Origin: Mucilaginibacter terrenus
GTDB lineage: Bacteria; Bacteroidota; Bacteroidia; Sphingobacteriales; Sphingobacteriaceae
Direction: 5' to 3'
Length of the DNA stretch: 64,000 nt
Assembly (NCBI RefSeq): GCF_003432065.1
Contig: NZ_QWDE01000005.1
Span: forward strand, 62,001 to 126,000
Shown here: positions 25,650-34,882 of the stretch, one piece after another
How positions within the stretch are numbered: the stretch's first letter is position 1
Layout: every line of letters starts with the position of its first letter
Translations under genes and position numbers: made by a program
The notes under the pieces: generated by a model
What the model saw: the letters and a program-made list of their open reading frames with translations, nothing else
What the model was told of the DNA's origin: nothing
Databases searched by the model: none

Positions 25650-26450
25650 ATGAACCTCGTTATCGCTCAAATGGTGTCGTTAGTGACAAGTTATAACGAC
25701 TATATTGCCTCAGGAGAAGTGCCACGCAATTATTTAGAAAGTACCGTTTTTAATGGTTGTGAAACTGTCGGCTTTATTCTTTTACGCAACTATGTAACAC
25801 GCAGCGGCCTACACGGGGATCTGGTGGGAAACAACCCAATTAGATGGTTTAAGTATCTGGAAAAGGATGGCTGTCTTAAGTTAGCAATAAATTATAATAC
25901 ACAGCGTGAGAAAAAAAACGATAGTGAAAAAATTTCGTCTTATATAATTGGCACTATCTATATAGAAGCCATATACAAAAGCTACTCAAATTTTTGGCAT
26001 TGCTTATGGTACCCAAAACAAGTACCCACGAGTGAATATAAGTGGAATGTCCGATATTATTTGCCTTTCCGTTTTGAAGATACAGTTAATGCAACACCAA
26101 ATTTTAGCGAGGCTGCTATAAAACTTAAAGCAGTACTTAGTGAGTGCGTTCAGTTTACGATGGACAATGATTTTTTGGGCTGGTCCCAAGTGTGTAGTGT
26201 AGCTTTGCGAGCTTTAAGTTCTACGCAGCCCGAGGATATATTTTCTGCTCAAGACCTGATTAGTATTCGCCACCCGCTCAACATAAGGCGCGTTGTGTAC
26301 GCTGTAGTTATCCCATTTATGTCACCGGAGGAAAGTCTTTGGAACATTAAATACGAAAGCCCGGAGAGTGAAATAAATCTTTCCAGATTAAGAGACGACT
26401 TCTATCAATCGTTAATAAATGCCCTAATGGCTGCGATTAACTCAAAATAA
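25650..26450 (+). CDS. Orphan protein of unknown function between rng and a decayed rng tail
   Basis: A 266-residue protein. The ATG at 25650 (MNLVIAQMVSLVTSYNDYIA) is preferred; an in-frame GTG lies 18 bp upstream. No signal peptide, membrane segment or catalytic motif is evident. It is rich in Tyr, Asn and Trp (SYSNFWHCLWYPKQ, EYKWNVRYYLPF), and its coding sequence looks more A/T-rich than its neighbours. It is flanked by the true rng 3' end and a degenerate copy of it, which suggests acquired DNA. I do not recognise the family. Confidence 0.65.
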   Translation: MNLVIAQMVSLVTSYNDYIASGEVPRNYLESTVFNGCETVGFILLRNYVTRSGLHGDLVGNNPIRWFKYLEKDGCLKLAINYNTQREKKNDSEKISSYIIGTIYIEAIYKSYSNFWHCLWYPKQVPTSEYKWNVRYYLPFRFEDTVNATPNFSEAAIKLKAVLSECVQFTMDNDFLGWSQVCSVALRALSSTQPEDIFSAQDLISIRHPLNIRRVVYAVVIPFMSPEESLWNIKYESPESEINLSRLRDDFYQSLINALMAAINSK

Positions 26451-26598
26451 TGTTTTCGCCATTGTTGTTGTTGTCACATAATAATTTAACATGCGTATTC
26501 ATCTGCCAGTGTAAGCATTATTGCTAGTATGTTTTCATTGTCAGCACGAGGAAAAACCTGCCGGTTGATTTGTGGTGATAACACTAACAAAAGCCCAA

Positions 26599-26659
26599 CC
26601 CGCCTGTCAGAGTACCGGATTCCACTTTTTCTTAAATAACGATGAAGAGATAAAACTTT
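26599..26659 (+). pseudogene. Decayed duplicate of the rng 3' end
   Basis: These 61 bp align without gaps to 25471-25531, the last codons of rng, with 10 mismatches. In the rng frame the copy reads PACQSTGFHFFLNNDEEIKL against PAYQITEFHFFSSKDEEIKL, then runs on because the stop codon is lost. Weaker similarity may continue upstream. A hairpin like the rng terminator follows at 26691. The rest of the 365-bp gap (26451-26598 and 26725-26815) shows no gene. Confidence 0.8.
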
Positions 26660-26690
26660 TCTATAGTATTGCAACACATGCGGATGAAGG

Positions 26691-26724
26691 AAAGCGGAGA
26701 TGTTAATGTAGCATCTCCGCTTTT
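26691..26724 (+). terminator. Rho-independent terminator after the rng remnant
   Basis: AAAGCGGAGATG / CATCTCCGCTTTT with a 9-nt loop. It occupies the same position relative to the rng remnant as the real terminator does to rng. Confidence 0.8.
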
Positions 26725-26815
26725 GTTGTCAGGTAAACTATATATCAATTAAGATTGCTAATTTTATTGGCAAAATAGCTGCATATTTGCACATCTTAAT
26801 CTGCGCATATAAACA

Positions 26816-28267
26816 ATGGCTAAAACCAAAATAGCATATTTCTGCCAAAGCTGCGGCTATGAATCTCCTAAATGGCTGGGGAAATGCCCAAGCTGCCAGC
26901 AATGGAACACATTTGTAGAAGAGATACTTGAGAAATCGGCAGCGGCGGTTCCTACGTGGAAGGCTACGCCTACATCATCTCAACGGGCCAACAAGCCAGT
27001 GCCTGTAGCAGACATTGTGTTTAAAGAGGAGCACCGCCTGCTTACTCCAGATAAAGAATTTAACCGGGTGCTAGGCGGCGGCATTGTCGCCGGATCGCTG
27101 GTGCTGATGGGTGGGGAACCGGGCATAGGTAAATCTACCCTGATGCTGCAGATAGCGCTAACAATGCCCAATATAAAGGTGTTGTATGTTTCCGGAGAGG
27201 AAAGCGATCACCAGATAAAGATGCGGGCGGAGAGGTTGGCCCCCCCTCCCCCTGAAGAGGGAGTTTTTAGAGTTAATGGGACATCTACACCCCCTTCAGG
27301 GGGCTGGGGGGCTTTCATCCTTACCGAAACTTCCACGCAAAACATATTTAAACAAATAGAAGAACTGCAGCCGGACCTGGTAGTAATTGATTCTATCCAG
27401 ACTTTGCATTCCGCGCATGTAGAGTCTACTCCCGGGAGTGTGTCGCAGGTACGGGAATGTACGGCCGAATTGCTTCGATTTGCTAAAGAGACCGCTACAC
27501 CGGTGTTCCTTATCGGCCACATAACTAAGGACGGTATGATAGCCGGCCCAAAAATACTGGAACACATGGTTGATACTGTTTTGCAGTTTGAGGGCGACAG
27601 GCACCATGTTTACCGCATATTGCGCACCATTAAAAATCGTTTCGGCTCCGCATCAGAACTAGGTATATACGAAATGCTTGGCGAGGGCTTACGCGAAGTA
27701 TCTAACCCATCAGAGATATTGTTATCACAACGGGATGAACCGTTAAGCGGCATTACGATATCAGTAACACTAGAGGGTATGCGCCCGATGCTGATTGAAA
27801 CGCAAGCGCTGGTGAGTACATCTGCATACGGCACACCACAACGTACAGCAACCGGTTTTGATACTAAACGGATGAGCATGCTACTGGCGGTGTTAGAGAA
27901 GCGCTGTGGCTTTAAACTGGGCACGCAGGACGTGTTCCTGAACATTACAGGTGGTATACGGGTGGAAGACCCTGCTATTGACCTTGGCCTTGCAGCTGCC
28001 ATTGTTTCCTCTTACCAGGACATCCCCATCCCTGCAAAAACCTGCTTTGCGGGCGAGATAGGGCTTTCGGGTGAGATCCGCGCGGTTAACCGCATAGAAC
28101 AACGTATAGCGGAAGCGCAAAAGCTTGGATTTGAGCAGATCTTTATTTCTAAGTACAATATGCCTTCAGCTGCTAAAGATAAAAAGCGGTTGGACCTGAC
28201 GCGCTATACTATAGATGTAAAGCCAGTAGGCAGAATAGAGGAAGTGTTTGGGTTGCTGTTTGGGTAA
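26816..28267 (+). CDS. radA: DNA repair protein RadA (Sms), with an in-frame repeat insertion
   Basis: A 483-residue recombination helicase-like protein acting in branch migration of recombination intermediates. The N-terminal C4 zinc finger is CQSCG...CPSC. The RecA-like core carries Walker A GGEPGIGKST, the GEES motif and the RadA-specific KNRFG. A Lon-protease-like domain follows from about residue 300. Between KMRAERL and ILTET the protein has an extra Pro/Gly-rich stretch of about 26 residues (starting APPPPEEGVFRVNG) encoded by a palindromic repeat at 27239-27312; relatives have only a few residues there. Confidence 0.95.
   Translation: MAKTKIAYFCQSCGYESPKWLGKCPSCQQWNTFVEEILEKSAAAVPTWKATPTSSQRANKPVPVADIVFKEEHRLLTPDKEFNRVLGGGIVAGSLVLMGGEPGIGKSTLMLQIALTMPNIKVLYVSGEESDHQIKMRAERLAPPPPEEGVFRVNGTSTPPSGGWGAFILTETSTQNIFKQIEELQPDLVVIDSIQTLHSAHVESTPGSVSQVRECTAELLRFAKETATPVFLIGHITKDGMIAGPKILEHMVDTVLQFEGDRHHVYRILRTIKNRFGSASELGIYEMLGEGLREVSNPSEILLSQRDEPLSGITISVTLEGMRPMLIETQALVSTSAYGTPQRTATGFDTKRMSMLLAVLEKRCGFKLGTQDVFLNITGGIRVEDPAIDLGLAAAIVSSYQDIPIPAKTCFAGEIGLSGEIRAVNRIEQRIAEAQKLGFEQIFISKYNMPSAAKDKKRLDLTRYTIDVKPVGRIEEVFGLLFG
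27239..27312. repeat. C/G-rich palindromic repeat inserted in the radA coding sequence
   Basis: The left arm gccccccctccccctgaaga (27239 onward) is the near-exact inverted repeat of the right arm ending ttcagggggctggggggc at 27312, around a 26-nt centre. The element keeps the radA frame open. The same left arm, with a 1-2 base difference, is in the TPP riboswitch insert at 12455. This is the kind of C-run/G-run dispersed repeat common in Sphingobacteriaceae genomes. Confidence 0.8.
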
Positions 28268-28281
28268 GAAAGCCCCCGCTT

Positions 28282-29520
28282 TTACGTGATCTTTACCGCA
28301 AGCAGCGTAATATCATCAATAGGTTTTCCTTTTATAACGTTGTTGATGTGTTCCATCATCGCGTTGTTAAAGTTGTCGGGGGAGAGTTCGCCGTTTTCTA
28401 TCACAAACTCCAGCAGTTTTTCCTCGCTCCAGGCCTCATAATTCTGTAGTTCATGATCCATCAGGCCATCTGTGTAGTTAAAGAATAAGCTGTCCGGCTC
28501 TATATCAATCTCACCTTCGTTCAGAAAAGGCAGCTCTTCGAACGCGCCGATCATGGTTGTTCCTAGCTTCAACGGAACCGCCTCACCCTGGCAATACAGG
28601 ATGGTTGGATTGTGCCCGGCGTTAACGTAATTAAGCTTCCGTGTTTTTTGGTTAAACCGGGCCAGGAACATGGTAATAAAACGTTCGCCTTTTGTATTTT
28701 GGATAACCAATTTGTTAAGGCGTTCTATTATGGTGGTAAGGTCGTCTTCAATGGCAGCCAGCCCCTGCAAGCTTGCCTGGAAGTTGGCCATCAGCAAAGC
28801 CGCGGATATTCCCTTGCCCGACACATCGGCAATGCACCACAAAAACTCGTCTTCATTTAACCTGATAAAATCGAAGTAATCCCCGCCGATGGTTTGGTGC
28901 GGCAGGTATTTAGCCCCAACCTCAACTCCATTTTCCTTATACACCCGCATAGGAATAAGCATATTTTGCACCTCTACTGCCAGCTCCATTTCGCGCGTTA
29001 AACGTTCGGTCTGGAGGCGTTCGCGGAACAACCTTTTATTTTCCAGCGCTACTACAATAACGTTTATAAGCGTTTGAATGAAGGTCAGGTCATTGTTGAG
29101 CATTTCGCCGCTGGTGTTAAAATCACCGATAAGTGCGTATGCCAGTGCCTTGTTTTTGTGGTAAATAGGGATAAAATAGTTGTACGTGCCTAAAATAGGG
29201 TCGCTATGGTTGTTTAAAGCCGAGGGTGCCTTTAACTTGCTAAGGTGTTTCCAGGTGTTATTGAGTACGTTGGCACGTTCTATTTGTCCGCCATATTTAG
29301 AAATACAGCTGTAAACACCCTCCTTCTCTATCAAAAACCTGAACTTGCCCACCTGCAGGTAGCGCTGCAAAATTACCTCCAGCATCCGTATAAGGTCGGG
29401 TGTAGAGGCGTTCTTGTTGATCGCTCTAGTAATTTCGAGCAAAGAGTTTAGCTCCGTTTGCCGTTTAAGCAGCAGCCGGATTAATTCTTCCTCTCCCGAG
29501 TTACCCTGTAGATTTTGCAT
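28282..29520 (-). CDS. GAF-like domain plus SpoIIE-type PP2C phosphatase (RsbU-like)
   Basis: A 412-residue cytoplasmic signalling protein. Residues ~15-180 form a GAF-like sensor region (LLEITRAINKNASTPDLIRM). A coiled connector (RLTREMELAVEVQNMLIPM) leads into a SpoIIE phosphatase domain with metal-binding GGDYFDFI, ADVSGKGISAALLMA, NAGHNPTILY and the final TDGLMD motif. Such phosphatases dephosphorylate anti-sigma-factor antagonists. No anti-sigma or STAS gene is adjacent, so the target is unknown. Its end lies 14 bp from the end of the convergent radA. Confidence 0.9.
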   Translation of the reverse strand: MQNLQGNSGEEELIRLLLKRQTELNSLLEITRAINKNASTPDLIRMLEVILQRYLQVGKFRFLIEKEGVYSCISKYGGQIERANVLNNTWKHLSKLKAPSALNNHSDPILGTYNYFIPIYHKNKALAYALIGDFNTSGEMLNNDLTFIQTLINVIVVALENKRLFRERLQTERLTREMELAVEVQNMLIPMRVYKENGVEVGAKYLPHQTIGGDYFDFIRLNEDEFLWCIADVSGKGISAALLMANFQASLQGLAAIEDDLTTIIERLNKLVIQNTKGERFITMFLARFNQKTRKLNYVNAGHNPTILYCQGEAVPLKLGTTMIGAFEELPFLNEGEIDIEPDSLFFNYTDGLMDHELQNYEAWSEEKLLEFVIENGELSPDNFNNAMMEHINNVIKGKPIDDITLLAVKIT

Positions 29521-29601
29521 TATTTGTTAGGCAGTCTAAAGTAATGAAATTTAATTCAAACGGAATTATTTAGCTGCTTATGCAGAACAAATTTCGTGCT
29601 G

Positions 29602-30729
29602 CTATCGCACTACACGGCCTTTCCAGGAGTATTTACGCGTGTTCCCCATTAAACCTATGTACACAAAGTAGATAATATGAACAGGAATAAGTATCGCCAG
29701 CAAACCGACCAGGCTGCTGCGCTTAAAAAATGAGGTGATCGGTAACAGGTATGCTGCCTCGAACAAATACTTTAGCAGGTACTGCACCAGGAATAACACC
29801 AGGAACGAGATATTGTAAAAACCCAACAATGCATTCACCAGCATAGAAAGGTTAAAGAGCCAGATAGCAACCGCGAGCGCAACTATCTTTTTGTCCTTAT
29901 ACCGGGTAGACTTTGATGCCCATCGCCTGCGTTGCTGCACAAATTCCCCCAGGGTGTGCTTGGCATGGGTATAAACCACCGCATCGGTGTTTTTAAGAAA
30001 GCCTATGCGATTTGGGTACACTACGGCTATTTTCTGCAGCAGCAGTTCGTCGTCGCCAGAGGCAAGGTCATCTATACCTTTAAAGCCGCCAACTTCATGG
30101 AAAACATCTTTACGGTAAGCCAGGTTAGCCCCGTTGCAGTTAGATGCCCGACCGTTGCCGATGAATGCACCGCCTATGCCAATCAGGTAAGCAAACTCCA
30201 ACGTCTGCAAGCGTTCAAACAGGCTGCGTTCTTCAAAATAAGTTACGGGTGAGGATATTATCACCAGATCATGCGTCTCGTAATAAGCAACTACAGAACT
30301 CAGCCATTTGGTACCCATACGGCAATCAGCGTCCGTTGCAACCATCAGGTCGCCGGTAGAGCGGCTTATGGCTTCGGCAATGGCCTTTTTCTTGTATGAA
30401 TTAAGCGGTTCATCCTCCTGCAGCTGCATCAGCTTAATGCCCTGGCCGGCATAGCTGCGGATGATCTCGGCAGTGCTATCGGTTGAATGGTCATCTACTA
30501 TGATCACTTCGGTAAGGTGTTTGGGGTAATCCTGCGCCAGGATGTCCTCAATAGTATATCGAATGCGCTCCTCTTCGTTGCGGGCCGCTATCAGGATGGT
30601 TACTTTTGTATTAAGCGGCGCGCCATCTGTTTTCGGGCGTTTTAAGTTGCTCCATCCTTTTATAAGATAGGCTACAACCACCAGATAAACAGCGGTGAGC
30701 AGAAGGGAAATGATACTAGGTACGATCAA
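29602..30729 (-). CDS. Membrane glycosyltransferase family 2
   Basis: A 375-residue protein, TTG start. One N-terminal membrane helix (SIISLLLTAVYLVVVAYLI) is followed by a GT-A domain (VTILIAARNEEERI, VIIVDDHSTDST, the DAD metal motif in VATDADCRMG, GDDELL and the QRRRW acceptor-site motif), and then three to four C-terminal membrane helices. It transfers a sugar from a nucleotide donor to a lipid or polymer at the inner membrane. Its start overlaps the end of the upstream flippase-like gene by 14 bp, implying coupled translation and a shared pathway. Confidence 0.9.
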   Translation of the reverse strand: MIVPSIISLLLTAVYLVVVAYLIKGWSNLKRPKTDGAPLNTKVTILIAARNEEERIRYTIEDILAQDYPKHLTEVIIVDDHSTDSTAEIIRSYAGQGIKLMQLQEDEPLNSYKKKAIAEAISRSTGDLMVATDADCRMGTKWLSSVVAYYETHDLVIISSPVTYFEERSLFERLQTLEFAYLIGIGGAFIGNGRASNCNGANLAYRKDVFHEVGGFKGIDDLASGDDELLLQKIAVVYPNRIGFLKNTDAVVYTHAKHTLGEFVQQRRRWASKSTRYKDKKIVALAVAIWLFNLSMLVNALLGFYNISFLVLFLVQYLLKYLFEAAYLLPITSFFKRSSLVGLLAILIPVHIIYFVYIGLMGNTRKYSWKGRVVR

Positions 30730-31687
30730 AGAATTTTAATTTAAGAACAAACACAGAACCCAGTATCGCAGGGATAATGAGATTAATAAGCCAAATAGAC
30801 GAAACAGCTGCAATAATAGCTATTTGCTGGGTGGTAATGTACAGAAACAAATGCGCTGCAGTAAAGCTGCGCACACCTATATCTAAAAGGTCCAATGAGG
30901 GCAGGGCCGACTGAATGAAAATAAAAACGATTACAGTCAGCATCATTGGACCAAATGGGATAACGGGCAGCAACAGATGTATAACCAAATAGTACTGGAA
31001 CGTAAACACCGCGAACCTGGCTATGCTGTATGCCATTACCACTATCAATTCGCGTTTGTTATAGCGGCCCATTATGTAAAAGAAGCGGTGATACTTGCGC
31101 AGGAACTTAATGCGATCCAGCAGGGCAACCAGCCAGCTGATATGAAAATAGAACACCAGGAACAAACCCAGAACGATAAGCGATAATATTGTGATCCCTG
31201 CAAATAACCAGGGGTCTAGCTTAAGATAGGTATAGATGAATATCAACCCAGCCAGAATGCCCGTTAAGTTGGTGACCACGTTTTGTGCGAAAGCACCAAC
31301 AGCCATTGCAAACACTCCATGTATACGTTTTCGGCTCGGCAGGAACATTACCCTTCCGCCATATTCGCCTATACGGTTTGGAGTGAACACCGCCCAGGTC
31401 AGACCGCAAAAAACCGCTTCTATAGCTTCCCATACAGATATTGCAACCAGCCGCTTTGCCAGGTACTGCCATTTTAAACTTTCCAGCAGCCAGTTCAGGA
31501 ACATGAGCAGCACTATTGCACTAAGCGTTACCAATACCTGCTGCCTGCTTATTTTTGATATCAACAGCTCGAACTGTTTAAGATCGGTATTTTTGGTTAG
31601 GAACTTGTGGTAGATGAACAGCGCCGCCAGGAACAGTATGCCCGCTTTAAGCAGGTACGAGAGAAACTTTTTAGCGTACGCGGTCAA
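30716..31687 (-). CDS. Lysylphosphatidylglycerol synthase/flippase-like integral membrane protein
   Basis: A 323-residue polytopic membrane protein of the LPG_synthase_TM (UPF0104) family, TTG start. About eight hydrophobic helices are visible, together with the family landmark FTPNRIGEYGGRVMF in the loop after helix 3. Stand-alone members are thought to move lipids or lipid-linked sugars across the membrane. The overlap with the glycosyltransferase gene supports a joint role in making an envelope glycolipid. The SNF2 gene ends 134 bp upstream. Confidence 0.85.
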   Translation of the reverse strand: MTAYAKKFLSYLLKAGILFLAALFIYHKFLTKNTDLKQFELLISKISRQQVLVTLSAIVLLMFLNWLLESLKWQYLAKRLVAISVWEAIEAVFCGLTWAVFTPNRIGEYGGRVMFLPSRKRIHGVFAMAVGAFAQNVVTNLTGILAGLIFIYTYLKLDPWLFAGITILSLIVLGLFLVFYFHISWLVALLDRIKFLRKYHRFFYIMGRYNKRELIVVMAYSIARFAVFTFQYYLVIHLLLPVIPFGPMMLTVIVFIFIQSALPSLDLLDIGVRSFTAAHLFLYITTQQIAIIAAVSSIWLINLIIPAILGSVFVLKLKFFDRT

Positions 31688-31821
31688 TTAAATAGAATTT
31701 GTTGCAATGTTACAAAAAGCCGCAGCAAGCCGTGCGCTTGTCTGCCCATAATGTAGAGGTATGGCAGCAATTTGGCTTTGGTAAGACAATGTTGTATATG
31801 TTTTGTTTTGTACCGGCATGC

Positions 31822-34719
31822 CTACCCTAATATCTCCCGGATATCATCTGCAGATAACGATTTAATAAAGCTTTCTTCTGTAGTGATCAGCGAGCGGGCA
31901 ACGCTTAGCTTACGTTGCTGCAGCGCAAGTATCTTTTCCTCCACCGTGTCTTTTGTGATGAACTTGTATATGAACACGTTTTTGGTTTGGCCAATACGGT
32001 GCGTACGGTCTATAGCCTGCTGCTCTACAGCCGGGTTCCACCATGGATCAAGGATAAACACATAGTCGGCTTCGGTTAAGTTGAGGCCTACACCTCCTGC
32101 TTTTATCGAGATCAGGAACACCCTTGTCTTTTTATCTTCCTGGAACTGCCTTACCACGTCGCCACGGTTTTGGGTGCTTCCATCCAGGTAAACGTAAGGG
32201 ATACCCTCCTTCTCTACGTGTTCGCGGTAAATGTTTAGCTGTTTTACAAACTGCGAGAAGATAAGCACCTTATGCCCGCCATCCAGCACGTTGGCAAGCG
32301 TGTGCACTACGTTCTCAAATTTGCCCGAATCACCTTCGTATTCGGCGTCTATCATGGCAGGATGATTAGCTATTTGCCTTAGCTTAATCAATCCCTGTAA
32401 TACCTGTATCTGCGTTTTGGCGTAAGTCCCATCTTCCAGGCTGCGGAGTAACTCGTTCCGGTATTCCGATCGTACTTTCTCATACACCTCAGTTTGCTCT
32501 TCGCTCATCTGGCAGTAAAACAGGTTCTCTGTTTTTGGCGGCAGCTCGGTAGCCACCTGTTCTTTGGTGCGGCGCAGTACAAAGGGCTTTATAATGGCCT
32601 GCAGCTTGCGTGCTTTCTCCTCATCTTTCTTCTTTTCTATCGGCGCCACAAACTCATTGTGAAAATATTGCTGAGAACCGAGCAAGCCGGGGTTGATAAA
32701 CGACATTTGCGTCCACAAGTCGTTTACCGAGTTCTCTACCGGTGTACCGCTGAGTATAAGTTTATACCTCGACTTCAATTGCCTTACGGCCTGGTACGAT
32801 TTGGAAGATGGGTTTTTGATGTTCTGGCTCTCATCGAGTATCACATACTCAAAAAAGAATGCTTTAAACATTTCTATGTCTATCCGGCTGATGCCATAAG
32901 TAGTTATCACGGCATCGTAGTTGGCAAATACATCGGCAGATTTGTACCTGAACGCACCGGTATGTACCATAATACGCAGCTGAGGTGCAAACTTTTTCGC
33001 CTCGTTAAGCCAGTTGTATATCAGTGATGTGGGCATTATTACCAGCGAAGTGCCTTTGCCACCATTTGCCTCGGTATCTTCTTTATGTTTTTGCAGCAGC
33101 GCCAGTGTTTGTATGGTTTTACCTAAGCCCATATCGTCCGCCAAACAGCCGCCGAAATGGAAATCTTTTAAAAAGTGGAACCAGTTGTAGCCTGCCTTTT
33201 GGTAAGGGCGCAGGCTGCCGGCAAAATTTTGAGGCATAGGAACATCTTCTGTCTCCTCAAAGTCTGTGAGCTTTTGCAGTTTGCGGTTCATGGCGGTTTC
33301 TGCCATTTCTCCACCCAGGTCACTCACCAAACCAAGGTGGTGGCGCCGAAGCTTTATGTCTTCGCCTGACTCTGAAAAATGCAGCAGGTTACCAAATTGC
33401 GAGAACCAGTGCTCGGGTATTACCGCTATCTCGCCCGAAGGCAAAACAAACTCTTTCTTACGACTTAAAATATGATTCTTTAGCTGGATGAACGGTATAG
33501 CGTACGGACCAAAGTAAACTACCGCATTAATGTCGAACCAATCGTTGTTCTCTTTTACCTGGAGGTCTATTTTGGTGGCACCGAATACGTAGCGCTTTTG
33601 GCCGTCCGGCTGCTCTATTTCAAATCCTTTTTCAACCAGTTCATCATGATGCTGGTTGAGCCATTCGAATATGGGGAACGAGCGGTCCCCCTCTTCGTCA
33701 CTTGCTGCAACCTCAAGGTTCTGGAACAGCGACGATGTGGTTTTAAGGCCCATACCCTCCAGCTGATACAGCTTCCCTTTTTCCCAGCTTACCGAGCGAC
33801 GGATGCGGTGAAAAAGGTAGTCGTCGCCGTTCTTTTCCATTCGGACAGATACATTCCTGCCGTCACCGTAAGGGAACACATAGCCGGCATATTTAAAATA
33901 CAATTGCAGCTGCGATGTGCCGCCTTCTACATAAATAGGTTTTACAACCGCTACCGCATCGTACTTTTCGGTATTAATGGTAAATCCCTCCGCATATACA
34001 TTGTGCTTCTCTATTAGTGGCGCAACAAACTTTTCGAAGTAAGAATGTTCTGAAGATTTTGGAATAGAGATGTACCGTTTGTTAAGGAAAGGCTGCAGCT
34101 TTTTACCCTCAATATCTTTATCGAAATAGTAAAGGGTATCATCAAGCAGCATCCATGCAGGGTGGTTGCAAATAATCTCCGCATCCTTAAACATGAACTC
34201 TATCCGCAGGTTCTGGTACTTAATGGTGGGGAAATAACGTATCTCCTCCTCGTTCCTCCTGAAGTGGAACAATACAGTTGCCGCCTCATCGGCAATGTGC
34301 ACCTGCCGGCCTGCCGGGTACCCCTCTTTGCTCATGAGGTATAATTGCTTTTTGCTACTGCCTAAAAGGCCCAGCGCTTCCACAATCTTCTTTTCTATTT
34401 TAGGGCGGATGGTCTCAAAAAGCTGTTCGTTAAAAACCTTCGCAAAAAATTCAAACGGGCGAATAGGTTTTTTATAGAAGCGTTTAATAATGTTACCCTG
34501 CTCAATATCCTCCAGTATCTTGATCAGCTTACGGTCGGTATCATCTATACAGTGGGTAAACTCCTCGGCAGTGTTACTAAAAAGGCGCTGATGTGTAAAT
34601 GAAAATTCGCCGTTAGGGTTCAGCTGAACAATGTGCGGTTCGATAACATAGGACAGGAAATCATGCCGGGCAATGGCATAAATTATCTGGCAGGGTTTGG
34701 TACTATCGACGCGTAACAT
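31822..34719 (-). CDS. SNF2-family DEAD/DEAH-box helicase
   Basis: A 965-residue DNA-dependent ATPase. The first ~500 residues are a poorly conserved accessory region. The helicase core then shows SNF2 motif I (DDMGLGKT), motif II (DESQ), motif III (LSGTPVEN), and in lobe 2 the GGVGLNLTEADYVFILDPWW, AVEQQAIDRTHRIGQ motifs V-VI. Bacterial members are linked to transcription recycling or DNA repair rather than chromatin. Monocistronic as far as can be seen. No methylase or nuclease partner is adjacent, so a defence role is not indicated. Confidence 0.92.
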   Translation of the reverse strand: MLRVDSTKPCQIIYAIARHDFLSYVIEPHIVQLNPNGEFSFTHQRLFSNTAEEFTHCIDDTDRKLIKILEDIEQGNIIKRFYKKPIRPFEFFAKVFNEQLFETIRPKIEKKIVEALGLLGSSKKQLYLMSKEGYPAGRQVHIADEAATVLFHFRRNEEEIRYFPTIKYQNLRIEFMFKDAEIICNHPAWMLLDDTLYYFDKDIEGKKLQPFLNKRYISIPKSSEHSYFEKFVAPLIEKHNVYAEGFTINTEKYDAVAVVKPIYVEGGTSQLQLYFKYAGYVFPYGDGRNVSVRMEKNGDDYLFHRIRRSVSWEKGKLYQLEGMGLKTTSSLFQNLEVAASDEEGDRSFPIFEWLNQHHDELVEKGFEIEQPDGQKRYVFGATKIDLQVKENNDWFDINAVVYFGPYAIPFIQLKNHILSRKKEFVLPSGEIAVIPEHWFSQFGNLLHFSESGEDIKLRRHHLGLVSDLGGEMAETAMNRKLQKLTDFEETEDVPMPQNFAGSLRPYQKAGYNWFHFLKDFHFGGCLADDMGLGKTIQTLALLQKHKEDTEANGGKGTSLVIMPTSLIYNWLNEAKKFAPQLRIMVHTGAFRYKSADVFANYDAVITTYGISRIDIEMFKAFFFEYVILDESQNIKNPSSKSYQAVRQLKSRYKLILSGTPVENSVNDLWTQMSFINPGLLGSQQYFHNEFVAPIEKKKDEEKARKLQAIIKPFVLRRTKEQVATELPPKTENLFYCQMSEEQTEVYEKVRSEYRNELLRSLEDGTYAKTQIQVLQGLIKLRQIANHPAMIDAEYEGDSGKFENVVHTLANVLDGGHKVLIFSQFVKQLNIYREHVEKEGIPYVYLDGSTQNRGDVVRQFQEDKKTRVFLISIKAGGVGLNLTEADYVFILDPWWNPAVEQQAIDRTHRIGQTKNVFIYKFITKDTVEEKILALQQRKLSVARSLITTEESFIKSLSADDIREILG

Positions 34720-34840
34720 TAATCACAGGTAAAAAATTAATGCAAGCTACGATCAGAAAAAATTCAAACGTAAACAGAAATTATAGGAAACCAAATTCTT
34801 TAGCAGGATTTTTATTAACAATTGGGCAGAGACCCATTTA

Positions 34841-34873
34841 TCCTGTCATGCTGAACTTGTTTCAGCACCTCAT
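34841..34873. repeat. Dispersed-type repeat fragment (TGTCATGCTGAACTTGTTTC type)
   Basis: The stretch contains tgtcatgctgaacttgtttc followed by agcacctcat, with an internal CTGAA/TTCAG dyad. Near-identical intergenic fragments are frequent in Bacteroidota genomes from general experience; only one copy is in this window. Confidence 0.5.
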
Positions 34874-34882
34874 AATTCCGCC

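Noticed and set aside
26486..26677. 63-residue minus-strand ORF in the rng-radA gap
   Set aside because: It overlaps the antisense of the decayed rng tail and has no family-like features; treated as chance.
31822..34719. SNF2 helicase as part of a phage-defence system
   Set aside because: No nuclease, methylase or other defence gene is adjacent; its neighbours are envelope and housekeeping genes.
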